NCBI GenBank assembly: GCA_039621445.1
Contig: CP154956.1
Location: 90,278,482-90,342,481, forward strand
DNA: 64,000 nt
Direction of reading: 5' to 3'
Origin: Euglena gracilis
Lineage: Eukaryota > Euglenida > Euglenophyceae > Euglenales
In this document: piece after piece, positions 11,201 to 21,849 of the stretch
Layout of the letters: each line of letters starts with the position of its first letter
Numbering within the stretch: the stretch's first letter is position 1
Position numbers and translations under genes: made by a program
The notes under the pieces: generated by a model
Databases searched by the model: none
Seen by the model: only the letters and a program-made list of their open reading frames with translations
Told to the model about the DNA's origin: nothing

Positions 11201-12304
11201 AGTTACCGATTTCCGGCATTTTGGGGGTGGCATTTTGCGCTTGTAACTGCTGCTGCAATTGCAGTAACATGGTTGAACAGGATTCCAATTGGGCAAAAAG
11301 ATGGCTCATACCATCCTGCACATGCAGAAACTTGGAATCATTCCGCGTTTCCGCTTCATGCAGCATTTCGCTGATTTGTTGGAAATTTTGTGGAAGTTGG
11401 ATGCGCAAAATACTGTCAACACTTTCTCGAAAATGCTGAAGGTCTTTCCCCGCATTTTCAAAATTGTGTTGGCAATATTTGCCGATTTCCTGCAAATAAT
11501 TCCAGCAACATTCCAGTTTGGTGTTGACAACCCTTTGATTGTCCTCATCAAACTGCAAAACTTTGTTGAGCATGGTTGCGCATTCCGCAACGCATTGGTG
11601 GACATGCAAAATTTGCTTGCTAAGCGGGTGATCCGCTGGAAGTTGACCGAGAATTCGGAAAACATCACCGGGGGTGAGGTTATCCCTCAAATCTTCCTCA
11701 TAGTCCTCCACAATGGAAACGGCACCAGAGATTTCCGGCACCACCAGACGCATATCTGGGTTCCATGGCAATGCAGGGAAAACCGCAGCTTCCGCGGGTA
11801 ATCCCGGCAAAGCGTGAAATGGTGTGGGGGGTGGTAATTGAGGGGGGGGTTGGAAAAAAACGGTGTTTCCACCGAGTTGCACTCCAAAAGGCCCACCGGT
11901 GCTTCCACCGGGGATCTTTTGGGTGTGAACAGAGCAAAGGGCAAATACCCCTCACTTTGTTCATGGGCGACATGAGTAACCAAGTGTGAGGGAGCAAGGG
12001 GTTCATCCCCTCGCCGCATCAATGATGGGTGAATCGGGATGGAGGAAGGCATTTTGCCACCTACATCCCGCACAATCAATGACAATGATGATGAAGAGGG
12101 TTCATTACCCCCATGCAACAATAAAGGCGTTTCGCCTTTTGACAATGACAAATGAGTCAAATTGCCTTCTTCTTGCTTGGGGGGTCGGGAATTGGAACTT
12201 GTTTCATTCAAACCGTTCCAATCCCCGCAATCTTCATCACAATTGCTTAATGAACTCATCAACAAGTCATAATCAAATTTGGGGTTGGGGCTTGTGCTCT
12301 GCAT
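8253..12304 (-). CDS. gag: Retrotransposon Gag polyprotein, one frameshift, no pol
   Basis: The protein starts at MQSTSPNPKFDYDLLMSSL, matching the N-terminus of the second gag at 36,293. A frame change near 11,840-11,850 sits in a homopolymer. The rest is open: a long Gln/Leu-rich coiled-coil region, a capsid-like core (PQWDGDPTTWRQFFRDWEYY ... EELAGHEMTLAQRWNYVSKQ), an Arg/Ser-rich stretch, and two zinc knuckles, CFLCNKSGHMSREC and CSLCGSKDHHASKC (both C-x2-C-x4-H-x4-C). The end is placed where similarity to the other copy stops (STKKSVAGY). The open frame continues to 7812 into the repeat core and is judged non-coding there. Gag would build the particle and bind RNA. No protease, RT or integrase follows. 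Confidence 0.85.
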
Positions 12305-12548
12305 CTTTTGAGATGGGTAAAAAGGCAAAAACCCAAAAATTCACACAAATAAGCAGAGAAACAGGGACCAGAAAGGTTGTATCGGCGATTACCGAACAGA
12401 GCCTTCTGAGACCTGTATCCTTGCTTAAAGGTTGGCTAGGGGCCAGGAACAGTACTTTCACCGTGTTTCACGGCTCAGTACGATCCTCACCACCAGTCAA
12501 CCACAGAGTTTCTCTGTGTGGAACGTCTGTGTAGGTTCGTTGCCTAAA

Positions 12549-12614
12549 TCTGCTACCAAGTGTATTACCTGGTAGCCTTTCTTTCTGTAGGATCTTTGAC
12601 CTATTCTGCTACCA
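12549..12614 (-). promoter_or_regulatory. Primer-binding sites (two), initiator tRNA-Met type
   Basis: On the minus strand TGGTAGCAGA occurs at 12,605-12,614, directly next to the LTR end, and again at 12,549-12,558. The sequence complements the 3' end of eukaryotic initiator tRNA-Met. The second site together with adjacent bases looks like a 56-bp duplication of the LTR/PBS junction. Confidence 0.7.
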
Positions 12615-12616
12615 AG

Positions 12617-13376
12617 TGTACGTCCAAAGCTTTCCCTTTTCCCCTTTTTGGAACTTTCTGTAAAAGCCTTTCGCTTTCGCCTTGGTGCGCAGCCTACTTA
12701 TGGTAGGGAAAAGTCTTTGGAGTAACGAAAAGTGGTTTTCCCCTTTTTCTTCCCAATTCCCCAAGAGGCAAAGCACAAAGCAAAGATTCAGAAGTTTTCT
12801 TCTGAGATCAAAGTTGATTGTTCTGAGGGTTTTTCCCTCTGACAAAACCAATGGTGAAACTTGGAGATTGTGAGAGTAAAGAATACCACCTGTGGGGGAA
12901 GGAGAGAAAAGTGCTGACGTGTCCAGGGGCAGATCCCAGAAGGGTCTGCCACGATCTTACCAGCTGTGGGTTTCCACAGTGGTGCGACCGTCACAGAACC
13001 CACTCTGCAGATATCCTACAGAGCTGGGACGTGCCTGGTACACAAAAAGTCTTTGGAATAACGAAAAGTGGTTTTCCCCTTTTCTTCCCAATTCTCCAAG
13101 AAGCAAAGCACAAAGCAAAGATTCAGAAGTTTCTTCTGAGATCAAGTTCGATTGTTCTGAGGGTTTTTCCCTCTGACAAAACCAATGGTCAAACTTTGAA
13201 AGAATGACAGTGAAGAATACCACCTGTGAGGGAAGGAGAGAAAAGTGCTGACGTGTCCAGGGGCAGATCCCAGAAGGGTCTGCCACGATCTTACCATCTG
13301 TGGATCTCCACAGTGGTGCGACCGTCACAGAACCCACTCTGCAGATATCCTACAGAGCTGGGACGTGCCTGGTACA
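12617..13376 (-). repeat. LTR of the minus-strand gag element, with internal 336-bp tandem duplication
   Basis: On the minus strand it begins TGTACCAGGC and ends CGTACA, the same ends as the LTRs at 35,641 and 43,845, and the PBS follows at once. It is about 760 bp because a unit of about 336 bp (from AAAGTCTTTGG at 12,709 and again at 13,045) is present twice, with a few differences. No matching 3' LTR is seen on the low-coordinate side, so the element is truncated or rearranged beyond gag. Confidence 0.75.
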
Positions 13377-14260
13377 CAAAGAAGCCGCAGCAGCCCAGAA
13401 CGTCGAGCGCCAGACGCACGACTGGCATGAAGGTGCTAAGATCGGGGAGGCCGACCACCCCAGTCCAAGGCGCCACCCCCACGGCCCCCACCAACCCTCC
13501 GGGAGCCACGTCCCCGCTGCGAGACCGAGCCAAGTCCGGGCGGGTGGCAGGCAGCGTGGTGCCTGTGCCCCGCCAACCCCGTCCGCAGGGGAGCAAGCGA
13601 AGCGGGATTTGCCCCGGCCCCAAGCCCCTTGGCGACCCAACAGGGAAGCGGCCCGTGGGCGCCGCCCTGGGGATTCTTTTTCTTCAGCAGTCATGAGTTT
13701 TTCTAGACCCTCTCGCCCTGGGAGTGCGCAGGGCAACCCACCCCGAGGAGAAGAAAGAGACCGGAGAGACGAAGGTGTCGAATGGACACCGGTGCAGAGC
13801 AGGCAAGGGGCGGCACTGCAAAAGGAGATCAAAAGGATGGCATACAGCATCTCCGCCCTTAGCAAGGAGCTGAAGAAGCTACAAGAAAAGTGCCAAGCTC
13901 AACGCCACTTTCGGGGGAGTCGGAGCCCCCAACCACATCAAGCCCATCGCGGAGAGGAGAGTTGAGTTGAGTTGAGTTCAAAGTCACGTTCGTATTCATG
14001 GAATACGCTGGCCGCAGGTGGCATCATATGCATGATATCCACGACCGTGACCGGGCCATGGACCCTCAGCCCCCCCCTATTATTAGATGTTACTTTACAG
14101 GTGATGCGGCCAGCGCTCGGGCAGGCGGGTGGGCGGGCGGGCGGGCTGGCGAGATGGGCAGGGACGGGAATCCCACAGGTGCCGGTCCAACAAGGGCAAA
14201 AAAAAAAATCATAAAAACAGCAATAGTAATTTTTGATAGAGCAAAGGAGTAGAAAAAAAA
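13377..14260 (+). other. Open segment with coiled-coil-like peptide, unidentified
   Basis: An open frame with a start at about 13,693 encodes a basic, Arg/Glu-rich peptide with a helical stretch (SALSKELKKLQEKCQAQ) and stops at 13,963-13,965. GC content and codon texture look coding, but no family is recognised. It could be flanking host sequence or an ORF1-like fragment. After 13,965 there are simple repeats (GTTGA, GGGC) and no gene. Confidence 0.3.
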
Positions 14261-15700
14261 AGAAGAGGACAGTAAGCGGCTTTCGTCGACGCGGTTACTA
14301 GCAGGCTGCCACTCGGCCGACTTCCCCCTACCGAAGAGGGGACTATCAACCTAGAGTTTTAACCATGACAAAGGAGAGGAGAAAAATAAACGGAGAGCAT
14401 GGCCAGATATGGCCAGAGGGCATGGCCATAGAGCATGGCCAGAAAAATCAGCTGGGAAGACGAAAAATTCTAATCCACCAATTACCATGCTTTCTGGAAC
14501 CACCTTTAGCCTGGTGCCGCCGAGTGGGTCTACATTGACTGCACATTCATTTGTCCTGGGAAAAGTTTAAAAAGAAGAGCCAATTATGCCATTGCACAAT
14601 GTTGGCCTTCATCAGGAGCTCATCTGGTCACTCCGGGGGCCCAGGCATACACATTAAGATAGGTGTATACATCGACACCAGCGGCGGGAACAGCACGATG
14701 GATGAGAGAACCCAATAACACAAAAGGTGCTGCCATTATCCAGTGTCCAACTTTGCCCTACAACCCCGCGGGCAGTTAGGAGTGGCTCGGGTCATAAGGC
14801 GGGTGCTGGTAATCTGGGAGGGGAGTGTGTGGGAGGGGATCGGACAGAAGGGTGCGCAAATACCCGTCCAGCCGGGAACGGGTAGTCGGGAACCGCCTCC
14901 AGGCGACATAACATCCCCCAGGGAGGGAGAGCTGTTGGAAGACGGGTGGGAGGTCAGGAATCCTCTCCGTGCACACGGAGAGGGAAACCGTCTCGACCGC
15001 CATCACGTCCCTCCAACGGCCAACGGAGAGGCTCAAAGGTTGGTCCGCAGCGGCACTCTCTGGTAGGCAAGCACACAGTCATAATATTTAGGGGGAGGGG
15101 GTGCCATGTATTTCGGGGGGGGGGGGCTGGGAGGTGCGCTTGCCACTGGAGTATTAGGGGTTGGAACGGCAGAGTAGGCGGAAACACCTGATGTGCTGTG
15201 GTGCCAACAGCCCAGGGCTCCAAGAAAAGGTAAAAAAAAGAGCGACCTGTGAGCTTAATTAACCCAAGCACGAGAGGGGTCTAGTCCAAGGGCGGGGTGT
15301 TGACATGACAAGCTATGGGAAGATGGTGGAGGTGCATATGTGCTCACCTAAGAGGCGTCGACTGGATGAGTCCCGAGTCGTCATGGAGGGAGGCCGGGGG
15401 GGTGGAGTACACATGGGCGAGCGCAGATCCCCATACGGCTATGGCTGGAAGGTGATGGCGTGCTGCAGCTGCGGATGTGAGCACCCCGGGAGGACAACAA
15501 GAATAAAGCGGGGGAACTGGTCCGGCAAAGCTGGGGCAGGGACTGACAATAGGGCCTGCTGAGGCAAATTGTCGGGGAATACACACAAAAGATGGTCAAA
15601 AATTCCGCTTCTTTGCGGCTACCTGAATCGCGACCCAACCAAAGAGACTGTGTAATGATATTATTCCGACTATATTATTCCGACTTTCAACATTTTGACA
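14261..15700. other. No gene recognised; possible decayed 3' exons of the LINE locus
   Basis: Short open segments occur on the minus strand (about 14,780-15,030 and 15,310-15,550) separated by A-rich spacers, the same texture as the LINE exons upstream. No motif can be assigned. Confidence 0.3.
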
Positions 15701-15789
15701 ACCATCAGATGCCAATTCAGCTCTTTTGCCATCCCTTGAATCTGAAGGGGGGATGCTGAGTTTTTTTAAAACAGACTATATGAAGTCCC

Positions 15790-16160
15790 TGACCGTGGGG
15801 GAGGGCGGGGGGCATTAGTCGGGAGGGGGTGCCAGGAGTTGTGGGGAAAACCAACAGACCCGGGGTGGCCAGAGCTTCACATCGGTTGTGAGGGGGGAGT
15901 TCCAACCAGGACGAGCAGCCCTGCAAGTAGGTGAGCACCAGGTCAGCGCGGGAGCTGAGGACGATGGCCTGGGGGCTGTTGGCAACGAGGCGACCGGAGA
16001 GCGACACCGCCAGCGCTCCCAATGGGGGAGAGTCTCCCGGCAGCCGTAGGTGAACAGGTAGCTGACCGCCATTTACATTTATTAGGGCCGCCCTTGTATT
16101 GAGCCATCTCCATGCCCGACCGTTTGACAGGCGATGAAGTAGGCTGCTGAAGCCCATCCA
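15790..16160 (-). CDS. Possible C-terminal exon of the LINE gene
   Basis: The minus-strand frame contains INVNGGQLPVHLRLPGD and LALSGR-like stretches with protein-like composition (NSPQAIVLSSRADLVLTYLQ). It lies where C-terminal residues after the zinc finger would be expected. No junction could be solved, so membership of the LINE gene is inferred from position and strand only. Confidence 0.3.
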
Positions 16161-16609
16161 TGTCGCCAGCGGGGTCTACATCGGGTGTCGGTCGAAGCGG
16201 GTGGCCACTGCTCCCCCTGGACATTGGGGGGAGGGGGGCATTATTCCCTAAAAAAAAATTGTGCCAGTCGTGGGGATGAAAAGCTGTCGACCAGAAGCAA
16301 AACAATAACAGAATGGATACAAAAATAATGATAGGCAAACCGCCACCAGAGAGTCCTCTAGCTGTTGTAGCGACGCAAATAGCAAAAGCGGCAGTGAAAA
16401 AATTTAAATAATAATAATAAAAATAATAATAATTTTAGTTATAATAATGATTATAAAAACAATAATAACATTAATAACAATAACGGTCCCCCCCCAAAAA
16501 AAACAGAAAAGAAAGAAGAAGAAGAAAAAGAAAAGATAAATGGACCAAGGTGGCACAAATTGGGGAGGGGCGTTGCATAATTGTGTGTTAGCATATTTGC
16601 TTTATTTGT

Positions 16610-16688
16610 TGGTGGCGGGGGGGGGGGGGAAGGACCTAGGACCGAATCCGGATAGGATGCATTCAAACAACAGATGCCATCCCCAGTT
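16610..16688 (-). CDS. LINE exon: second half of CCHC zinc finger
   Basis: The exon begins AACTGGGGATGGCATCTG (NWGWHLLFEC). Spliced to the exon ending at 17,043 it completes CPLCGYQVPNWGWHLLFEC, a C-x2-C-x9-H-x4-C finger as found C-terminal to RNase H in many non-LTR retrotransposons. Without removal of the intervening element the two halves are separated by 354 bp and a stop codon. The downstream boundary is not determined. Confidence 0.7.
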
Positions 16689-16693
16689 TGGGA

Positions 16694-17039
16694 CAGGGCG
16701 GTCCTCAAGGGAAAGAAAAAGAAAAGGAAACAAAACCTCTGCTGTCCCAGCACACTCAACAAGAGCATACAAGGAAGTGAGCATTCTTCAGTGAGTACAG
16801 GTCGACATCAGGAAGAAAAAAAAAACTGATTCTTGGCATCCTTGGACCATCGCCCATCCACCCAAATCATCAAAAAATGTGATTTTTTTGGACTTTTTAA
16901 TTATGGACCCCGTTCAATCCCAGTCCGGCCCTTGATCGGCCCTATGGCCGAAGGGGGGGCTGTCCGTCCTTAAGAAAAGAAAAAGAAAAGAAAAACAAAA
17001 AGGAAAAGGAAACCTTCCTGTCCCTTAAGGACCGCCCTG
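16694..17039. mobile_element. hAT-like MITE acting as an intron (copy A)
   Basis: The element is 346 bp. Its minus-strand left end is CAGGGCGGTCCTTAAG, and the right end, reverse-complemented, is CAGGGCGGTCCTCAAG. Flanking 8-mers TCCCGAAC and TCCCAAAC (7/8) are the target duplication. CAGGG ends with 8-bp TSDs are hallmarks of hAT transposons. No transposase is encoded. The inside has an A/G-rich arm, GTCCCAGCACA, GGTCGACATC, GGCATCCTTGG, ATCCACCC and a B-box-like GTTCAATCC at 16,912-16,920. The intron 16,689-17,042 is the element plus one TSD copy (3 nt + 5 nt), and its removal keeps frame. Confidence 0.85.
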
Positions 17040-17042
17040 GTT

Positions 17043-17580
17043 CGGGACCTGATACCCACACAGGGGACAGGTGGCCAGCGCCGGAAGCAGGTTGGGGGTG
17101 TGTGACGCGGAGTGGAGCAGGTACCACCAGCGCACACATGCATTCGTGGTGTTCTCGTGGGACAAGACCTTCATCCACATTGTGCTTGGACTGGGGGCAG
17201 GGGATGATGGCAGGACTTGTTGAGGTGGTAGCCCGCGAGTGTAGCAGGTGTCCAGGGCGGCGCCAGTGTCCACTGTGATGTCCCCGTTGAGGAGCAGAAT
17301 GACGGAGTTTCCTGTCCACTCTGGGAAGGGGAGGGTGTACGGTACGGCACGGGCGTGAGCGTCCCCAGCCAACCGATCGCAGAGCGCCTGCAGGGAGGGC
17401 AGCAATCCAACAGCCCCAGTGGTGTGTTGGGACGGCACATAATACTCGGTTGTGTACTGTAGGAGGGGCCGAAGGTGCCGTCTCAGCATTGATAGCCATG
17501 GTGTTGATGTCCCCGGTTCGCCGCCCAGGGTGAACGTGGCAGAGAGGTTATCCACTGCCGCATAATGCCATTGATCGGGT
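17043..17580 (-). CDS. LINE exon: RNase H C-terminal half and start of zinc finger
   Basis: The exon starts inside a proline codon (MDIP|PDQWHYAAVDNLSATF) and ends VP at 17,043. It carries VDNLSA, which fits the third RNase H acidic position, and LPSLQALCDRLAGDAHARA, which fits the last Asp helix. It ends with CPLCGYQVP, the first two cysteines of the finger. Length and phases fit both neighbours exactly (538 nt). Confidence 0.75.
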
Positions 17581-17865
17581 GATGGCAGGATTGGTGCACC
17601 TCCCAAAAGCACACATGGGGGGGGGGTGGCCCAAGGATCGAGTGAGGGGGGGAAAAAAACAGAGGTATAGCGGCTGTCGAGACGCGTTCCAGGGCGACTG
17701 GGGTAGAAGGTTAAATGTGGGGCCAAACAGAAGGGGGAAGGCGCAAAAGAAAACTGAAACTATCGTGTTGATATGCCAACCTGAGTGGGGTAACCGTCAG
17801 GAAGAGCGGAGACATATAAATATATAAAACCCGTCCAATATTTGAGTTGGCACACCGTCCTGTGC
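17581..17865 (-). other. Nonconventional intron within the RNase H domain
   Basis: CAGGA at +4..+8 pairs with TCCTG ending at -6. The ends are CAG/CTG and there is no GT-AG. Splicing joins AQAVSLARSMDIP to PDQWHYAAVDN in frame and gives normal RNase H spacing between the catalytic Glu and the next Asp. Confidence 0.75.
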
Positions 17866-18488
17866 GGGATATCCATGCTGCGAGCAAGGGACACAGCCTG
17901 CGCCCTGCCCAGCCATTCCGCGGCAGTGGAATGACCACCGGCGCATGGGACGGCCGCTGCAGCATGAGCTAGTAGACCATGACTGTCCGCGACTGCTGCT
18001 GCCCATCCGAGGCAGCCTGGGGCGTATGAGCCGTCGGAGATGAGGAGTACAGGGGCCCCAGTCCAGGTCCGCAGGATCGTGATGTCCGGTACAACCGGGG
18101 CCAATTGCGGGTGAGGGGGGAGGGATAAGCACCCCTTGTGGGACTGCAGGATGGCAACCAGGGCGCTGGCGTCGGCAGGAGCATGAGGAAGGTCTTGGTG
18201 GTGCTGCCACATGAACCGCAGGTTTCGCCGTATGAGGCCATTCCGGCTGTTCAAGGCATCGAAGAAGCCGCGCAGCAGCAACAGCCGAGCTCTTTCCAGG
18301 ACAACAGGTACACCAAGACCTCCCAGCTCCGTCGAAGCGTACAGCCATGTCGTCGGTGAGGAAGCTGGCAGCCGAAGGTGTTGACGCACAATGCGGTTCA
18401 CGATGCGCTGGATGCGAACACAGGCTCCTGCATTGGGTGGGACAGCGCAGTGGAGGAAATCGAGCTTGGACAGTGCGTAGGCCAGAAT
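17866..18488 (-). CDS. LINE exon: RT connection and RNase H N-terminal half
   Basis: The 623-nt exon reads ILAYALSKLDFLHCAVPP, an Arg-rich VRIQRIVNRIVRQHLRLP helix, TELGGLGVPVVLERARLL (typical of the post-thumb region of non-LTR RTs), then ISDGSYAPGCLGWAAAV with the first RNase H Asp and STAAEWLGRAQAVSLA with the Glu. An RNase H after the RT is found in I/Ingi-type LINEs; ingi elements of trypanosomes have it. Confidence 0.8.
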
Positions 18489-19245
18489 GCAACCAGGCAA
18501 TTGTTTAGCACGGGGGGGGGGTTGTTTCCGTTCGCAGAGCTGACCAGACATATTTAAGTGATCCTGGTAGTATATTCCTTCAACTACAGTAAAATATATA
18601 GGAAAATCAAGGAATAAGATATATACATACATATTCACACATACATATATGTACAGTAAAATACAGAATAAAATATATAAAAATTATATAAGTTGCAAAA
18701 AAAAAGAGTTAAAAAGAATAAAAATAATGAGAATAAATAAAATGAAAAATGAAGTTAAATATAAGCCAAATAGTTTTCCCCCACAGTCCAGGCACCTTGG
18801 GTCGGAGATCCACGAGAAAATGGGGGAGAGATCTGGCCGGTTTTCATGCTTTCAATAGGAAATGAATTGGGGTCCTGAATCCTTCAACCCATAGCGCCCT
18901 TCAACCCATAGCGGTATGCACGTTTCATTTAGGAAATATCCGACCCAATTAGAGCGACCCTCTGGTCCAGGTAGGATGGAGGATCTTTGAGTTATAGTTT
19001 AAACACCACTTTGTGTTTGGAGCCGAGCTGCTTCATTCCTATTCCCTGTTAAAGTTTGTGCCGCACAGCAGGAAGGCTGGGTCCCGACCATGTTGCACTG
19101 CAGAGACGGGGGGGCACCTCTTCTAAACCCCACGGGAGCTGGGGAGGTCGACAAAATTTCATTAAAATGGGGTATTGTGAAAATTGGACAAAACTATTGC
19201 ATGGATACACCGCAGCACCAACAACAGGGGGACTGCATGCTGGCG
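18489..19245 (-). other. Nonconventional intron between thumb and RNase H exons
   Basis: CAG at +4..+6 and CTG at -8..-6 are present, but pairing does not extend beyond 3 bp. Splicing RLATTF to ILAYALSKLDF is in frame. It is the weakest of the junctions listed and contains AT-rich sequence around 18,590-18,770. Confidence 0.5.
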
Positions 19246-19504
19246 AAAGGTAGTGGCCAGCCGGCGCAGGGTCTTCTCGGCCGATGCATACTGTGGGGGT
19301 ACTCGGCGGCCTTGAAGAAGGGGCAGGTGTGCCAGATGAAGCCCAGCCGCAGATGTGGTCAAGGTGCACCAGGTTGTCGACAATTCAGCGGTGGCGAGGC
19401 GCGGTCCGGATGGAGCAGCCGTAACACGGAAGAACTTCAGCTTTTCGGCGTTGGGGGCGCCGCCAGCTGCTGTACAACATGCATGGACAGTATCCAGAAT
19501 ATGA
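19246..19504 (-). CDS. LINE exon: RT thumb region
   Basis: The frame reads HILDTVHACCTAAGGAPNAEKLKFFRV, directly following motif C of the RT as in other LINEs, where a helix is followed by N-x-x-K. It ends AEKTLRRLATTF. Frames agree with both flanking exons. Confidence 0.7.
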
Positions 19505-19746
19505 GCGCTGGCTGGTTCGAGCACACAGACACTTACAGAGCATACAGACACTTATTCTGATGATCCAGGCCTCAACGTAGCAAGACTAAAGAAGGGTTGG
19601 TGTCTGGTTGCACTATGCGGTAGCCAGTACCAGGGATGCTTACCCTACAGCTGGCATGTTCACCTACAGATGTCACCTGAGGGGGTGGGTTAAGAAAAAG
19701 AAATGAAGAGAAAAAAAACATGTATGCGGGGTGTGTTCCAACCAAG
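19505..19746 (-). other. Nonconventional intron after RT motif C
   Basis: GGTTGG at +4..+9 pairs with CCAGCC ending at -6 (one G-U pair). Joining LFAASLQGAT to HILDTVHACC is in frame and gives RT-like spacing. The intron is 242 bp with an A/G-rich middle. Confidence 0.7.
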
Positions 19747-20190
19747 GTAGCCCCTTGGAGGCTTGCCGCAAACAAGCGCCGGTCGTCACTGTAGACCAGC
19801 TCACCGATGATGGCTCCTGGGTCAGCTGGCTGGTAACAGTACTCCGGCAGCGTGTCCGTTGATAGCGGGCGGAGGGTGCGGGGGTGCAGATGACGCTGCC
19901 AGATGACCTGGTGGGCATGGGTGCGCACTGTGCTGGACAGGGTGAATGTCCCGACGCCTCCAGAATCTCCTTGAGCCCCACCATGATGCATGCCAAAAGG
20001 CTCGCTCAAGCCATAGGGGGTGGAGGCCCGAATGCGAAAGGTGGCATAATGCGTGACAGCCCAATCAGCAAATGGCCGACAGCTGCCCAACGGCAGGGCA
20101 GCCACTCCCTCGCGTGGAACATTATTGAAGGCATTGGATTCGTCCCAATCTAGCACATGACAGCAAAACTCCTGCCCCTGGGATGATGCA
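19747..20190 (-). CDS. LINE exon: RT palm, motifs A, B and C
   Basis: The exon carries motif A (HVLDWDESNAFNNV, plus positions about 20,106-20,160), motif B (HHGGAQGDSGG, about 19,955-19,990) and motif C (VYSDDRRLF, about 19,770-19,800). All catalytic aspartates are present. The upstream boundary was not solved; it lies near 20,190. Confidence 0.85.
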
Positions 20191-20454
20191 AACAGTTGAC
20201 CTGGGGTTGCATAATAAATCACAGACAGGCAAGGGGTGGGGCGCTGGTCTGAACGCTGGTAGGAGGAGTAAGGGTGCGATGACTCTTGGCTGTGTCAGTG
20301 TGCTGTAAATTTTTTTTGGGGGGGGCAGGTGGGCTAAGTTACCTACCCCTAGATATGGAGTCTGTGCGAGGTGGCGTACATGGTGAAATTTGTTTAGCCT
20401 TGCAACCGATCAACACGCCAGTGGGGGGGGGGGAGACTGTGGAGGCAGTGTATT

Positions 20455-20960
20455 GGCCAAACATCATGGCACGTGGTCCACCACTCCAGCAGCCATCGAA
20501 TGAGGAGGACCCCCTGTCCTATTGATAGACCTTTCCGATAGGCCAGCAGCGTGTCGGGGAGGCAGCCGGAGGTCTCCATCGTGGACATCAGGCGGCGGAA
20601 GGCGGCAGTGGCCACGGCCCGGAGCAGCGACGGCTCGAGCAGGATGGGACGAGAATTCTTCAGCAGCCATGTGGGCTCCTTCTTCTTCAGCGGTAGCAGC
20701 AGAACCGTCCACAGGAGGGTGGCGTCGGCTGGGGCGTGCTGGTACAGAAGGTGCAGGAGGCGTGCAAGGGCTGGGCCTGGGAGTGCGGCAAGAAGACGTC
20801 GTGGGAGGCCATCCAGTGCGCAGGCATCAGACCCTGAGCGGAGGGCTCGGGCCAGAGCAGCCGGGGTGATTGATAAAGGTTCCCCAAATGCCTGTGTCTC
20901 ACTGGAGGTCTGGAATATCCCACCAATGAGGGTCTCAAAGAACGATGAATCCAGGCGGGG
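20455..20960 (-). CDS. LINE exon: RT fingers
   Basis: The minus-strand frame reads SGSDACALDGLPRRLL (the S-x-D-G-x-P motif before the fingers), then LLPLKKKEPTWLLKNSRPI (the R-P-I block), a LRAVATAAFRRLMSTM helix and GCLPDTLLAYRKGLSIGQG. This is the standard order in LINE RTs. Both boundaries are approximate. Confidence 0.75.
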
Positions 20961-21189
20961 GCGGGGTGCCTGCCTAAACAGGGGGCGGGGACACTCCCGA
21001 CGTACTCAACCTGTCCTCTTCCTTCTGTGTCTCACCGAAGAAAAAAAATATACACAGCGGAAATGTTTTCGGTGTGTGTATGTGTGTGTGTCTGAGGCAA
21101 GGAGCTCTTCGGCAGAGAGCGATCTGCCAGGCTACAGTGGTCACCGACACCCTCAAATATATCAATTGTGCGGTGTAGTAAAGAGGCAG

Positions 21190-21560
21190 TATTCACCCAG
21201 CACTGTGTAAACAGAGGTTCGATCTGCGCACCCCGAGTGGTAAGGTTGACGAGCACCATACAGTGCTGATGCCTGCCGCTGGACTTCATCAAGAAACTTC
21301 CGGGGCTCGGTGGGGAAATGGACGCCATCCGGACTGATTTGGCTGATGGTGGCGGCCTTCTGGGGATGAAGTCGGAGAGCACGAGTCGTGTGGCGGTTGA
21401 TGTTGATGGTCTGCAGTGCATCGGCGTGCATTGATAGGAGGGCGAGGGCCCGGTCCGCAGAGCTCGCCGTGTGGTCTGGGGCTCCTTCTCGTCGCCATGG
21501 GGCTGGCAGAACATTGTGTAAAGCGCTCCACAGAGTTGGCAAGAGGGCGTCCGGAGGCAT
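21190..21560 (-). CDS. LINE exon: linker between endonuclease and RT (probable)
   Basis: A continuous frame with WSALHNVLPAPWRREGAPDH and PTEPRKFLDEVQRQASALYG lies between the endonuclease and RT exons on the same strand. Composition is protein-like but there is no catalytic motif. Neither junction could be solved with confidence. Confidence 0.45.
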
Positions 21561-21849
21561 GTTCACTGCTGACAAAACAGACAAGCTTACTGCTCGGAAA
21601 CAACAACCAACCCCCGATTAATATGTGCTCTCCTAGAAGACTAAGACTTGGGCCAATCCCATGCATGGGAGGGTGTGTGATGGGGTAGCTAATGGGGGTG
21701 GGGGTCGTCCAGAAATTGTCCAACTGCCGTAGAAAAGCTTGGTCTAATTGCCACAGAGTAGGAAAGTGCATATGTCGAAGGAGGGAAGCCAGTCCGCTGA
21801 TGAACCCCAGCACAGGACACAATGAACTACCAGAGCTGCGGCAAGGATT

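Noticed and set aside
20150-20460. Attempts to solve the junction between RT fingers and palm exons
   Set aside because: Candidate ATGATG/CATCAT pairings gave wrong reading frames, so no boundary is claimed.
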